Below, one piece after another: positions 43,628 to 51,784 of a stretch of 58,915 nucleotides of DNA. Each line of letters begins with the position of its first letter. Position 1 is the stretch's first letter. The translations under genes and the position numbers were made by a program. Source of the DNA: an uncultured Bacteroidales bacterium (GTDB lineage: Bacteria > Bacteroidota > Bacteroidia > Bacteroidales > P3); contig ONFR01000014.1 of the NCBI GenBank assembly GCA_900317125.1, forward strand, positions 1 to 58,915, in the 5' to 3' direction. The notes below the pieces were generated by a model that saw nothing but the letters and a program-made list of their open reading frames with translations, did no database searches and had not been told where the DNA came from.

Positions 43628-44509
43628 CTACATGTTTTGTGCCTTGAAGATGGCATCGTGGCTAGTCCAGGCGGCATCCTCGTCGGGAAGACATTCCAGA
43701 TGGAAAACCGGCACCACGGACAGTACATCCGAGAGCATATCCACCATCAAATCCTGGAACATGTCGTCCTGCGCCAAGGCGGGAGGACAGGAGGGATGCA
43801 ACGCGGAGAAGGACTCTACCACGCTCAGACGGCGGATGCTGTTGTACGGGGCCTGCGAGAGTCTCACCACACCGGCCAGGGGGAAGCGCAGCTGATGGTA
43901 GCAATGGGTCTTGCCGCTCCAGGGCGAGCCATACACTACCGCCTCGCCATTCTCCATGGCCAGCACAGGACTGTCGTCGTTGAGCAGATGGGCATCGGGG
44001 ATACTCTTCAGCCAGAGGCGCGTATGCGTACTCTTGCCAGTGCCCGACTCGCCAAGGAACAGCACAGCCTTGCCCTGATGGACAATCGTGGAGGAATGGA
44101 CCAAGGTCATTTTGCTCGGCAAAGAGAGCATGGCCAAAGCCATCCATAAGGCAAAGCGCAGCATGTCCATATCGCCGCCATGCGTGGCCTCCACCACCTT
44201 GCTCCCCTTCACGTAGCGCATCAGCAGGTGAGGCGTAGTCCCGTCGTAAGGTTCCATGGTGAAATAATAGGCCTCGCTGGTCTTGGCGAACTTGCACGAC
44301 ATGATGTCGGCCTCGAAGATAAAGTCATAGAGCACATGCCAGCGCTCAGGCTTCTTCAGGGGCTGGTCGAACACCACTTGCCACTCCGGTTCGTCATACT
44401 CGGACACGAACACCGGGAAGCCCGGCATCGTCCTCAACATTGCTGCCTCATTGTCGCCCACAACGCGGAACTTGTGTCCCGCAATCAAGAATGAGATACT
44501 GTCTGCCAT
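43628..44509 (-). CDS. HPr kinase-like (peptide/serine kinase) protein
   Basis: 293 aa. The N-terminal half (1-135) is a beta-rich region without obvious motifs. The C-terminal half carries a P-loop in LFLGESGTGKSTHTR (153-161) and an acidic LLNDDSPVL (178-181) as in HPr kinase/phosphorylases. It lacks the full HprK N-terminal domain, and no HPr is nearby. Related stand-alone kinases in lasso-peptide clusters phosphorylate the C-terminal residue of a precursor peptide. It lies 11 bp from the PqqD-like gene and 16 bp from the peptidase-VanZ gene, so one transcript. The true substrate is unknown. Confidence 0.8.
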   Translation of the reverse strand: MADSISFLIAGHKFRVVGDNEAAMLRTMPGFPVFVSEYDEPEWQVVFDQPLKKPERWHVLYDFIFEADIMSCKFAKTSEAYYFTMEPYDGTTPHLLMRYVKGSKVVEATHGGDMDMLRFALWMALAMLSLPSKMTLVHSSTIVHQGKAVLFLGESGTGKSTHTRLWLKSIPDAHLLNDDSPVLAMENGEAVVYGSPWSGKTHCYHQLRFPLAGVVRLSQAPYNSIRRLSVVESFSALHPSCPPALAQDDMFQDLMVDMLSDVLSVVPVFHLECLPDEDAAWTSHDAIFKAQNM

Positions 44510-44520
44510 GTCGCACTTCT

Positions 44521-44793
44521 TTATTCAGGCAACAGCAGGCCGTTCTCACGGATGGTCTCCACCCATTTGGCGGCATCGGCGTGCGCGGTAGCCTCGTCCA
44601 CATTGTAATTGTCCAACAATACTGCCGCGGCATCTTCCACCGTGAAGTCCTTGCCCTGCAAGGAATCCCACATCAGCAATGCCGACTCATTAAAAGCCAC
44701 TACACGGGTCATGTCCCCGTTTGTCTTACCCTGCAACAGGATAATATTCTCGCCCGCCACTTTGCGGACCTTAAAAATAGGATTAATTTTCAT
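44521..44793 (-). CDS. PqqD-like RiPP recognition element protein
   Basis: 90 aa, the length of stand-alone PqqD. Pattern: FKVRKVAGENIILLQGK strands, MTRVVAFNESALLMWDSLQGKDFTVEDAAAVLL, then a helix with DEATAHADAAKWVETIRENGLL. PqqD domains bind leader peptides and present them to modifying enzymes. First gene of the four-gene run, with a -7 promoter immediately upstream. No radical SAM enzyme, cyclase or precursor peptide was found next to it. Confidence 0.85.
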   Translation of the reverse strand: MKINPIFKVRKVAGENIILLQGKTNGDMTRVVAFNESALLMWDSLQGKDFTVEDAAAVLLDNYNVDEATAHADAAKWVETIRENGLLLPE

Positions 44794-44797
44794 GCTG

Positions 44798-44805
44798 CAA
44801 AAATA
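44798..44805 (-). promoter_or_regulatory. -7 element for the PqqD-like operon
   Basis: The minus strand reads TATTTTTG, followed by GCAGC and then the ATG at 44793. The transcript start would be at or next to the start codon, suggesting a very short leader. Confidence 0.6.
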
Positions 44806-44952
44806 CTAAAAAAAAATGACATAATAGAAATAAATCACAAATCAAAGTTAACCGTTCCACGACCATATACACCCGGCAACACCTCTGCACTATTTGCTAA
44901 CGCCTAAAGTTATGCAACTTGTACCCTTCACCACTGCCTTTGCCGAGGGCGC

Positions 44953-45225
44953 TCACACGGGTGTAAAGGTCACCTCTATCTCGTCCCCAAACGTCTTTCC
45001 TATCTGCTTGCGGACAGCTTTGGTAACCCCGAGTATATAGCATATATTACCCTCGTCGTCCTTCACACCCATGTTCACTATGCTTCCGCTGTAGGGGACC
45101 CCGTTGAAGGTGGCATTCACCTTTAGCCTCCCTTTGCCGAACTCCCTGCGCAAATCATACGGCACCACCACATAGGCGGCATCCATCTCAATGTTCTGCA
45201 CGAGTGTTGCCCTAAAGCTATACAT
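44953..45225 (-). CDS. DUF1905 domain protein
   Basis: 90 aa. It matches the DUF1905 pattern: YSFRATLVQNIEMDAAYVVVPYDLRREFGKGRLKVNATFNGVPYSGSIVNMG (an eight-stranded small beta barrel, VPxD near the middle) ending KTFGDEIEVTFTP. Function unknown, cytoplasmic. It starts 6 bp after the ackA stop and is probably co-transcribed with it. Confidence 0.85.
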   Translation of the reverse strand: MYSFRATLVQNIEMDAAYVVVPYDLRREFGKGRLKVNATFNGVPYSGSIVNMGVKDDEGNICYILGVTKAVRKQIGKTFGDEIEVTFTPV

Positions 45226-45231
45226 ACCCTG

Positions 45232-46431
45232 TTATTTGGCAGTGATAATCTTGTAGGTGTCGATGGCGATGGCCAGCTCTTCATCGGTCGTCACTACGGC
45301 CGTGGTGACACGGGCGCCGGGCACCGAGATGATGGCATCCTCGCCCGAGGTGCGGTCGTTCAGCTCCATATCAATGTCTATCCCGAGCCAGTCCATATCC
45401 TGCAGGATGGCGTGGCGCATGAACCAGGCGTTCTCGCCTATGCCGCCGGTGAACACCAACAGGTCGCAGCCGTTCATCTGTGCCGCGAAAGCTCCGATAT
45501 ACTTCTTACAACGCTGGGCAAAGACATCGAAGGCATGGATGCAGCGTTGGTCGCCGTTGTTTCGGCCAGCCCAGATGTCGCGCATGTCCTGAGCTCCGCC
45601 GGTCAGACCCACCAGTCCGCTCTTTTTGTACAAGATGTCGTTTGTCTCCTGCACACTCAGGTTGGCCTTCTCCATCAGATACAGCAAAGCCCCCACATCA
45701 ATGTCGCCGCAACGCGACCCCATGGTCAGCCCCTCGAGCGAGGTCATGCCCATGCTGTTGTTCACACTCTTGCCGTGGTCTATGGCGCAGATACTGGCGC
45801 CACTGCCCAGATGGCAGGTGATAATCTTCAGGTCTTTCCAATATTTGCCTATCATCTTGGCACCCTTCTTGGCTACAAAGCGGTGGCTTGTTCCATGGAA
45901 TCCATAGCGACGAATGCCATACTGCTCATAAAACTCATAGGGTATGCCGTAGAGGTAGTTCTTGGGCTCAATCGTCAGGTTGAAAGCCGTGTCGAACACC
46001 GCCACCTGCGGTACACCGGGCAACACTGTCGCCATTGCCTCAACTCCCATGATATTGCCGGGAATATGCAGCGGAGCAAGGTCGGTGAGCGAACGGGCCT
46101 GCTCCAGCACCTGCGGGGTGATGAGCACACTATGGCTGAAAAACTCTCCGCCGTGGGCAAAGCGGTGACCCACAGCCGACACCTCCTGAATGGAACCAAT
46201 CACACCCGTCACGGGGTCCAGCAGTGCATTCATTACCATTTGCAGACCCTCGGTATGTGAGGGAATGGGGCATTCGGTCACATGCTTCTCGCCCTTGCAG
46301 GTGTAAGAAAAAATACCGCTCGCCAAGCCGATGCGTTCCAGTAGACCCTTGGTCAGGACTGCCTGGGTATCCACATCAATCAACTGATACTTAAGTGATG
46401 AACTACCACAATTGAGTACTAAAATCTTCAT
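45232..46431 (-). CDS. ackA: Acetate kinase
   Basis: 399 aa, standard length. It interconverts acetyl phosphate and acetate with ATP formation, the main substrate-level energy step in a fermenting anaerobe. Motifs: N-terminal VLNCGSSSLKYQ, AHGGEFF, FDTAFN, YGFHGTSHRFVA, LGSGASICAI, TMGSRCGDIDVG and FTGGIGENA. A phosphotransacetylase gene is not adjacent. The promoter -7 TACTTTTG lies ~80 bp upstream. Confidence 0.97.
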   Translation of the reverse strand: MKILVLNCGSSSLKYQLIDVDTQAVLTKGLLERIGLASGIFSYTCKGEKHVTECPIPSHTEGLQMVMNALLDPVTGVIGSIQEVSAVGHRFAHGGEFFSHSVLITPQVLEQARSLTDLAPLHIPGNIMGVEAMATVLPGVPQVAVFDTAFNLTIEPKNYLYGIPYEFYEQYGIRRYGFHGTSHRFVAKKGAKMIGKYWKDLKIITCHLGSGASICAIDHGKSVNNSMGMTSLEGLTMGSRCGDIDVGALLYLMEKANLSVQETNDILYKKSGLVGLTGGAQDMRDIWAGRNNGDQRCIHAFDVFAQRCKKYIGAFAAQMNGCDLLVFTGGIGENAWFMRHAILQDMDWLGIDIDMELNDRTSGEDAIISVPGARVTTAVVTTDEELAIAIDTYKIITAK

Positions 46432-46510
46432 GACCTAAACATAATTTTCCCTAAATAACGTGGAAAAGCATCCTTTATTGTGCCCCTCCCGATTATTTAG
46501 GAATCCGCTG

Positions 46511-46518
46511 CAAAAGTA
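46511..46518 (-). promoter_or_regulatory. -7 element for ackA
   Basis: The minus strand reads TACTTTTG, 80 bp before the ackA ATG. Confidence 0.6.
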
Positions 46519-46594
46519 CACAATCTTTTTTTTAGACCTGAACACGAATTTTCCTTAACCCTGCCACCCCCTTAGTATAAATACCGATATTTAA

Positions 46595-47033
46595 CCCAAA
46601 TCGGTCATTAGGCCAACTTTTCAAACGGGATAACCGCTCTCTCGATTCACTTTTTACACTTATCCGACGGATACTCCGACCCCCCGCAACGCCCTCCACA
46701 CTCCTTCCCTGCCCGGCTTTTGCTCCCTCACCTCGTCTCCCCTGCCCTGCCGCAGTGCCGGGAAGTCTCAGCGGACGGCGCGCCACGACCCACTTGGGTC
46801 GTTCAATCCCGGCTCGATGCTGCCTGCTTCCCGGCTGATTATCTGTTATCATGTCGAGTAACGATGCTATAACGATACTATTAGGATGCAGGATTGAACG
46901 GCCTCTCTCCGTAGCGAGGGGAAATCGTTGCCGCTCCACGTCGCAGGGTGGGTAGGCAACGCTGAAAAGATTGAAGAAACACAGTCTATAATGAGGGGAA
47001 AGTCCGACTTAAACCCTAATGACCGATTTGGGA
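46595..47033. mobile_element. Non-coding MITE-like element, copy 2
   Basis: 439 bp. The left end CCCAAATCGGTCATTAGG and right end CCTAATGACCGATTTGGG are perfect 18-bp inverted repeats. TTAA occurs on both flanks (46591-46594, 47034-47037), with one extra A at the right end, consistent with a 4-bp target duplication. The interior aligns with copy 1 over most of its length (CGATGCTGCCTGCTTCCCGGCTG, split: CGATGCTGCC then TGCTTCCCGGCTG; ATCATGTCGAGTAACGATGC; GGATTGAACGGC). No transposase or other credible protein is encoded. Confidence 0.75.
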
Positions 47034-47037
47034 TTAA

Positions 47038-47284
47038 TTAACATTTTTCTTGGCACACAACACCCGCTGGTATGGCCGCAAACCCGCGCCGGGGTTGGAT
47101 TTCGGGCTGTTTTCCATGCTTCCGCGACGCGACCCCCTTGTTCCGCCGCTGCATCCCCTCTGTCGCACCGCTTTTTCTCCGTTCCGGAGAACGGCGCAAG
47201 AGCGAGAGATTTTTGGGGAAAAACAGAAATCACTGCGGGCCGGCGTCGGAGTCTGTCCGTTCTGTCCGCCACCAAACAAAGATA
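47038..47284. other. GC-rich stretch open in several frames, gene content doubtful
   Basis: Between copy 2 of the repeat and the terminator at 47285, overlapping open frames of 80-120 codons exist on both strands, with no signal peptide, domain or promoter spacing to favour one. Overlap in this many frames is best explained by base composition and by a conserved non-coding sequence. I see no gene I would call. Confidence 0.4.
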
Positions 47285-47313
47285 GGGTGCGGCGGCTTTC
47301 AGCCGCCGCACCC
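47285..47313 (-). terminator. Hairpin after the DUF3078 gene
   Basis: Perfect stem GGGTGCGGCGGCT (47285-47297) / AGCCGCCGCACCC (47301-47313), loop TTC, 30 bp after the stop. The following minus-strand U-content (TATCTTTGTTTGG) is moderate. Confidence 0.75.
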
Positions 47314-47342
47314 CATCATGTATTACAGCACCAAGGGGTTAC

Positions 47343-48449
47343 CTATTCCTTGGGGGTCTTCCAGTTCAAATAGAACTGTACACCGGCCATCTGGTACACT
47401 TGCCAGTGGCCCCACTTGCCCATACCGCTGAAGTCGGTATCCCACTTCAGGTTCAACGCAAGGTTGGCCGAGATAAAGCTTGCAAGACGGTAGTCCAGCT
47501 TCAACTCAAAGTCGAGGTCGGTCTCGAAGGCACGCTTGGCCAGCCAGCTTTTGCCTTTCAAGTCAGCCCATGTCTCGCCGTCGGAGAGAGAATAGTCCTT
47601 GGTGGGAACCAGGTCGGGATTCTCAGGATCAGGCACGAAGGCGTTGATGGCATCCCATGCCATGTGCTTCGGTTTCTTGTAATCATAGAAAAGCTCAGCA
47701 CGGGCATAGAGGTCGAGGTTAGGCAGCACATCTTTTCTCAGGTACTGGAGCTTCACATAGCTACCTAGAGCGAAGTAGGCGTGTTTGAACGTTGAGGGGT
47801 CTTTCTTGTTGAACTTCGCAGGATTCTGCAGAACTCCATAGGTGCGTCCGGCAGCAATCAACGAGTCGTTGTAGACGAAAGTGGTCTTACCAGTCAAGAA
47901 AGAGAGGGAGACGGACCAGTCGGTGCGTTTGTGTTCGAAAGAGAGAGCGGTGGTCAGGTAGGCAGGAGCAAAGAAGTCGGAGATGACCTTCTGGGTCTGG
48001 TTGGCTCCCACGCCCTTATATTCATAGCCTTTGCCAAACTGGGTCTTGAGGTTGGCCGTGAAGCTGGCGCCCCAACCGCGATAGGCATTCCACGAAATGG
48101 CACTGGTAAGGTCAATCTTATCGTTACTCTTTCGGCGGGTCTCGAAGAAAGGCAGCTCGGGACTGTCGTCGAGGTCCTGCCAAGCATAGCCGTAGGCCAG
48201 GTCGGCGATGTTGTCCCACACATACCTGGGATGGGTGTACTTGTAATTACCGAAGAAAGTGGCGGTAGCATCGATTTGTGAGTTACCTGCCGTGGCCCAG
48301 TTGTTAAAGAAGAACTCGCTAATCTTCAAGGCTGGGGTACTGGTAGTGGTCCACGAACCTCCTTTTACGAGACTTGTTGACTCATCTTGGGCCGAAGCCA
48401 TGGCGACAACCATCAGCAGGGTTGTGCAAAGTGTAATGACTTTTTTCAT
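47343..48449 (-). CDS. DUF3078 outer-membrane protein
   Basis: 368 aa. Signal peptide (KKVITLCTTLLMVVAMASAQ), then the DUF3078 pattern: SEFFFNNWATAGNSQIDATATFFGNYKYTHPRYVWDN is the diagnostic block (NNWxxGGxN-like, here NNWATAGNSQ), followed by many amphipathic strands up to the C-terminal VYQMAGVQFYLNWK. Likely an outer-membrane beta-barrel. Function unknown. It has its own promoter (-7 at 48540) and terminator. Confidence 0.85.
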   Translation of the reverse strand: MKKVITLCTTLLMVVAMASAQDESTSLVKGGSWTTTSTPALKISEFFFNNWATAGNSQIDATATFFGNYKYTHPRYVWDNIADLAYGYAWQDLDDSPELPFFETRRKSNDKIDLTSAISWNAYRGWGASFTANLKTQFGKGYEYKGVGANQTQKVISDFFAPAYLTTALSFEHKRTDWSVSLSFLTGKTTFVYNDSLIAAGRTYGVLQNPAKFNKKDPSTFKHAYFALGSYVKLQYLRKDVLPNLDLYARAELFYDYKKPKHMAWDAINAFVPDPENPDLVPTKDYSLSDGETWADLKGKSWLAKRAFETDLDFELKLDYRLASFISANLALNLKWDTDFSGMGKWGHWQVYQMAGVQFYLNWKTPKE

Positions 48450-48539
48450 TGTTTATAGTTGTTTTATGTTGTTAATTTTCTCTTCTACAGGTGCAGAGAC
48501 ACAAGCAATGACTCGAAATCACGCTTGTGTTTCGAAATG

Positions 48540-48547
48540 CAAAGATA
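48540..48547 (-). promoter_or_regulatory. -7 element for the DUF3078 gene
   Basis: The minus strand reads TATCTTTG, about 90 bp before the start at 48449. Confidence 0.6.
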
Positions 48548-48575
48548 CTATTTTTTTTCAAAAAATGAATTTTTT

Positions 48576-49379
48576 TCAATGCGTGTAGTCGTCATCGCTC
48601 CACTGCCAGCGGGCGGTTTCGGGGGCATAGAAACGGCCTATGCGGTAGTCGATGTTGGCCTTGTGGGCCTGGCTGAGCTGGAAGGGACGGCGCACGTAGT
48701 ACATCTTACCGTCTTTGACAAAACGGGCGCCGGTCTGGTGGAATCGGAAGGGGACGCCCTTTTCGACACACTGGCGGCGGAGGTCGAGCACCCAATCGTA
48801 GTGGCAAGGACGTGCCTCGCGGCCCGATTCGCCCCCTGTGCTCACCTCCTCGATGGTGTTGTCGAGGTATTGCAGCAGGTCGATGCCCTCTATCAGTGGC
48901 GACGCAATGATGGATTTGTGCTTGATGGGCAGCTGCCGGAAGATGGGCAGGCGGTAGTCGGCCATGGCCTGATTTTCGACGGTGCAGCCCACCAGCACGT
49001 TGTCGTAGCCGTCGCCCCAGTCGGGAGGGATGCACTCCATAAAGCGGTCTATGCGTTTGGTGAAGAAATAAAACCACAGGTCGGAGCGCTCTCGCATCAT
49101 AGCCCAGCATTCGGGACGCCAGGGGTCGGCATCCTGCAGCAGGAAGTCGGAGGTGAAGCATGTGAAGACCATACGGCCGGAGGGTATCTTGTAGCTCTTG
49201 TCGCGACGGCGTTTCAAAGGCAGATTGAAGTTGGCGGTTTTGCGGGCCACATCGCTGCCTATCTCGCTACCGTACATCTCGTCCTGCCGATAGACATAGC
49301 AGTATTTGCAGCCCGGGCTGATTTTGGTGCAGCCGTGCCACGGGTTCCAGTCGGCGTATATGTCCCAGTGTTCGCTCAT
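48576..49379 (-). CDS. DUF5131 (phage Gp37/Gp68-like) protein, radical SAM-like
   Basis: 267 aa from ATG 49379. A GTG three codons upstream is the alternative. The start MSEHWDIYADWNPWHGC leads to GCTKISPGCKYCYVY, whose three cysteines resemble the CxxxCxxC cluster loop of radical SAM enzymes with altered spacing, a feature of the Gp37/Gp68 family. Other family blocks: FTCFTSDFLLQDAD, WYFFTKR-like FYFFTKRIDRF, VLVGCTVENQ, STGGESGREARPCHYDWV and FRFHQTGARFVKDG. Reaction unknown; phage homologues exist. It starts 11 bp after the preceding gene's stop. Confidence 0.85.
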   Translation of the reverse strand: MSEHWDIYADWNPWHGCTKISPGCKYCYVYRQDEMYGSEIGSDVARKTANFNLPLKRRRDKSYKIPSGRMVFTCFTSDFLLQDADPWRPECWAMMRERSDLWFYFFTKRIDRFMECIPPDWGDGYDNVLVGCTVENQAMADYRLPIFRQLPIKHKSIIASPLIEGIDLLQYLDNTIEEVSTGGESGREARPCHYDWVLDLRRQCVEKGVPFRFHQTGARFVKDGKMYYVRRPFQLSQAHKANIDYRIGRFYAPETARWQWSDDDYTH

Positions 49380-49389
49380 GGGATGCACA

Positions 49390-50439
49390 TTAGAAGTCCC
49401 AGCGGAGGCCGAGGCAGGGGGTTATGCTACGATAATAATTCTTATAGTAATTATTGCCATAATACCACCCTCCCGGGTAATTGTATGTGATGGGTAATTT
49501 AAAGAAAACTCCAAGCCCTTCGCGCCCCATGTAATGGCCTTTGCCCTGCGAACTCCACAGATGGCTTAGGTTGTACCATATCTGCGGTTCGAGTCGCATG
49601 CTACCAAGCACGCCCTTGAATGACCCAAAGGAATACTCATCGACCAATAAGTCGAGTTTGCCGCAGAATGAGAGTCCTTCGACAGTGAATAGTCGCGGGA
49701 TGTCCCAATCGAAGGAGAAAAAGAAAGGCCATCCTAAGTTATGGGTATAACGAAGGAGCAGCCGGAAGTGATACATGTGTCCGTTGGGACGGAAACGCTC
49801 ATATTCAACACCTACCATATAGGCGTTCCACACATCATCCCAGCCGCCGCCGAACTGGGCACCCTCCCAGCCGGCACGGATGCCCCAGCCGCCCAAGCGG
49901 GGTTTGAAGTGGAAAGTGTAGCCCGCCTCGGCATAAAGGGTTGTCTGACGGGCTCGGTCGAAAGGATGGTATATATCCATGCGGTACGACACTGCGTGGC
50001 GGGCAGCGCGATAGAACCCCTCGGTTGTGGTGACGCAATGGCCACGGTTGAAGTCGTACATCTCTTGGACGTTCATGCCTTTGATGGGGAAAATTTCGAC
50101 ACCCAATACAGAAGCAGGCCCGTCGGGGAAAAGCTTGATGGTGTCCAGACGCATGTCCTGCACGAGCGACAGGTCGCGCCCTGTGGGGTAATAGCCAAAG
50201 GAGGATACACGGAGATGGTATTTGCCCGCAGGGGCTTGAAGACGATAGTTCCCCTCTCCGTCGCACTGGGTGTTGACGACGATTTTGCCGTCAGGGGTGA
50301 GCAGCTCCACCTTGGCATAAGGAGCGGGATTGCAGCCATTGGAGGTCTCACAGACAGCACCGCTGACGGCGACGAGATTCTGCGCCGAGAGGGTGATGGC
50401 AAGAATGGCAAAAGTGAGAACTGATACAATTCGTTTCAT
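49390..50439 (-). CDS. Outer-membrane protein with carboxypeptidase-regulatory-like domain
   Basis: 349 aa. Signal peptide MKRIVSVLTFAILAITLSAQ. Residues 22-115 look like a CarboxypepD_reg beta domain (VSGAVCETSNGCNPAPYAKVELLTPDGKIV, GEGNYRLQAPAGKYHLRVSSFGYYP). The rest is strand-rich, with alternating aromatics (YHFRLLLRYTHNLGWPFFFSFDWDIP, VFFKLPITYNYPGGWYYGNNYYKN) and ends in CLGLRWDF, typical of a beta-barrel ending in Phe. Similar to DUF5020/Tsx-like channels by appearance only. First gene before DUF5131. Confidence 0.72.
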   Translation of the reverse strand: MKRIVSVLTFAILAITLSAQNLVAVSGAVCETSNGCNPAPYAKVELLTPDGKIVVNTQCDGEGNYRLQAPAGKYHLRVSSFGYYPTGRDLSLVQDMRLDTIKLFPDGPASVLGVEIFPIKGMNVQEMYDFNRGHCVTTTEGFYRAARHAVSYRMDIYHPFDRARQTTLYAEAGYTFHFKPRLGGWGIRAGWEGAQFGGGWDDVWNAYMVGVEYERFRPNGHMYHFRLLLRYTHNLGWPFFFSFDWDIPRLFTVEGLSFCGKLDLLVDEYSFGSFKGVLGSMRLEPQIWYNLSHLWSSQGKGHYMGREGLGVFFKLPITYNYPGGWYYGNNYYKNYYRSITPCLGLRWDF

Positions 50440-50581
50440 AACTGATTTGTTTTTTGATGGTGAATTCTTTTATTCAATAAACGCAGAAGAGGGTGGATAT
50501 ATTACACTTGGCGACGATTTTTTCCATTCGAACGAATGATAAATAGATATCTTTCAATGGTTTGACACTTGATTTTTACTG

Positions 50582-51784
50582 CTACAGAAAAGGCGGCACC
50601 GGACTGCCGGGCAAGCCAAGGATGTATTGAAAAGAAGATGGCAAGAGGATGTGGGCGTTTTGCGAAAAGGCAAAGACCGCCGTGTCGTTAGGCTGGGGAC
50701 AAACAGGTGTGAAGGGGTTGCCAGCGGAGTCTTCCGCCACGAGGGGCTGGATAAGACAGACGACCCCGGCACGCGCCCTGACATGGAGGCCGAGAGCCAG
50801 GCTGTCGTCGGAGATGAGATAGGTTCGGCGATAGAATTTGACTTGGAAATAGTCCTGCGGGATATGGGTACGCGCCAAGAGACTGAGGAAGTCGGCATTG
50901 CCGGCCACCCACTGGCAGCGACGGGAGCGGGTGTTGACAAGAGGCATGTCGGCAGGCGATGCATAGACTTCATCCCACAGACAGGGGACGACGAAACTGT
51001 AGTGATAAAGCTGCGAGGGGTTTTCCTGCAAGCGACGACGGAGCCCTTCGCGCCAATGGGTGGTGTCGGCGGGGTAGCGGCGACGCAACTGCTGCACAAG
51101 GGCTGCCTCGTTGTAGTCAGAATCGGGATGGTAGAAGGCGTACCATGTGCGGGCAAAATAATGCCGGATGGACTGGGGATTGCGGTTGGCGGAGAGGTAG
51201 GCATAGTACTCGAAGTGCTTGGAGGCCTTGACGGTGGCACGGTTGCCGAAAGCCCGGGCCAAGCCGTCGAGGAGCGACTGGTTCTGCCCCACGGCACAAC
51301 CATGGAGATAGATGAGGGTGTGGCAATCGATAACAGTGCTGTCCGGCGGGAGAAGAAGGCTGTCGGCCATGGCCTGACGAAGGCTTTCGACAGAGGTACG
51401 CTGGCCATCGGGGGTGACAGTCATATGGAGGTCGATAAACTCGTTGCCATGGGTCACCAAATTGACAAGGCCGTAAGGAAGTCCGTTGTCGGCAGGATGA
51501 AGGCGGAGCCAGTCGAGCACCTGACTCAGGGCGGTGAGGGAGTCGACAACCACCTCGGTACGCTCGTCGGGATTGAGTCGGTAATATTGGTTGGCAAGGG
51601 AGTAGTAAGGGTTGTAGGCCGAGAGGTCGCGGCCCATGATGAAGGTGACCGAGATGCGCGGAATGGTGTCGCAAGGCTGGGCCAGTGTGTCGGCAACAGG
51701 AAGCGGAGCGGTGTCTCCCCTGCCCTTACAGGCTTGGAGAGACACCACTGCTATCATCAGAAGGATGAAGAAACTTCGGCTCAT
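50582..51784 (-). CDS. Lipoprotein with possible clan-CD (caspase-like) active-site motifs
   Basis: 400 aa. Lipobox SLQAC gives lipidated Cys19. I do not recognise a named family. The central region has NLVTHGNEF (His112-Gly113) and, 51 residues on, IYLHGCAVGQNQSLLDGLARAFG (Cys163), the His-Gly and hydrophobic-strand-plus-Cys pattern of clan CD cysteine peptidases and of GCxxG-type relatives. This is a motif reading only. The rest (Tyr/Arg-rich, FARTWYAFYHPDSDYNEAALVQQLRR) is unassigned. The start codon overlaps the stop of the VIT-VWA-TonB gene (ATGA), so translation is coupled. Confidence 0.6.
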   Translation of the reverse strand: MSRSFFILLMIAVVSLQACKGRGDTAPLPVADTLAQPCDTIPRISVTFIMGRDLSAYNPYYSLANQYYRLNPDERTEVVVDSLTALSQVLDWLRLHPADNGLPYGLVNLVTHGNEFIDLHMTVTPDGQRTSVESLRQAMADSLLLPPDSTVIDCHTLIYLHGCAVGQNQSLLDGLARAFGNRATVKASKHFEYYAYLSANRNPQSIRHYFARTWYAFYHPDSDYNEAALVQQLRRRYPADTTHWREGLRRRLQENPSQLYHYSFVVPCLWDEVYASPADMPLVNTRSRRCQWVAGNADFLSLLARTHIPQDYFQVKFYRRTYLISDDSLALGLHVRARAGVVCLIQPLVAEDSAGNPFTPVCPQPNDTAVFAFSQNAHILLPSSFQYILGLPGSPVPPFL

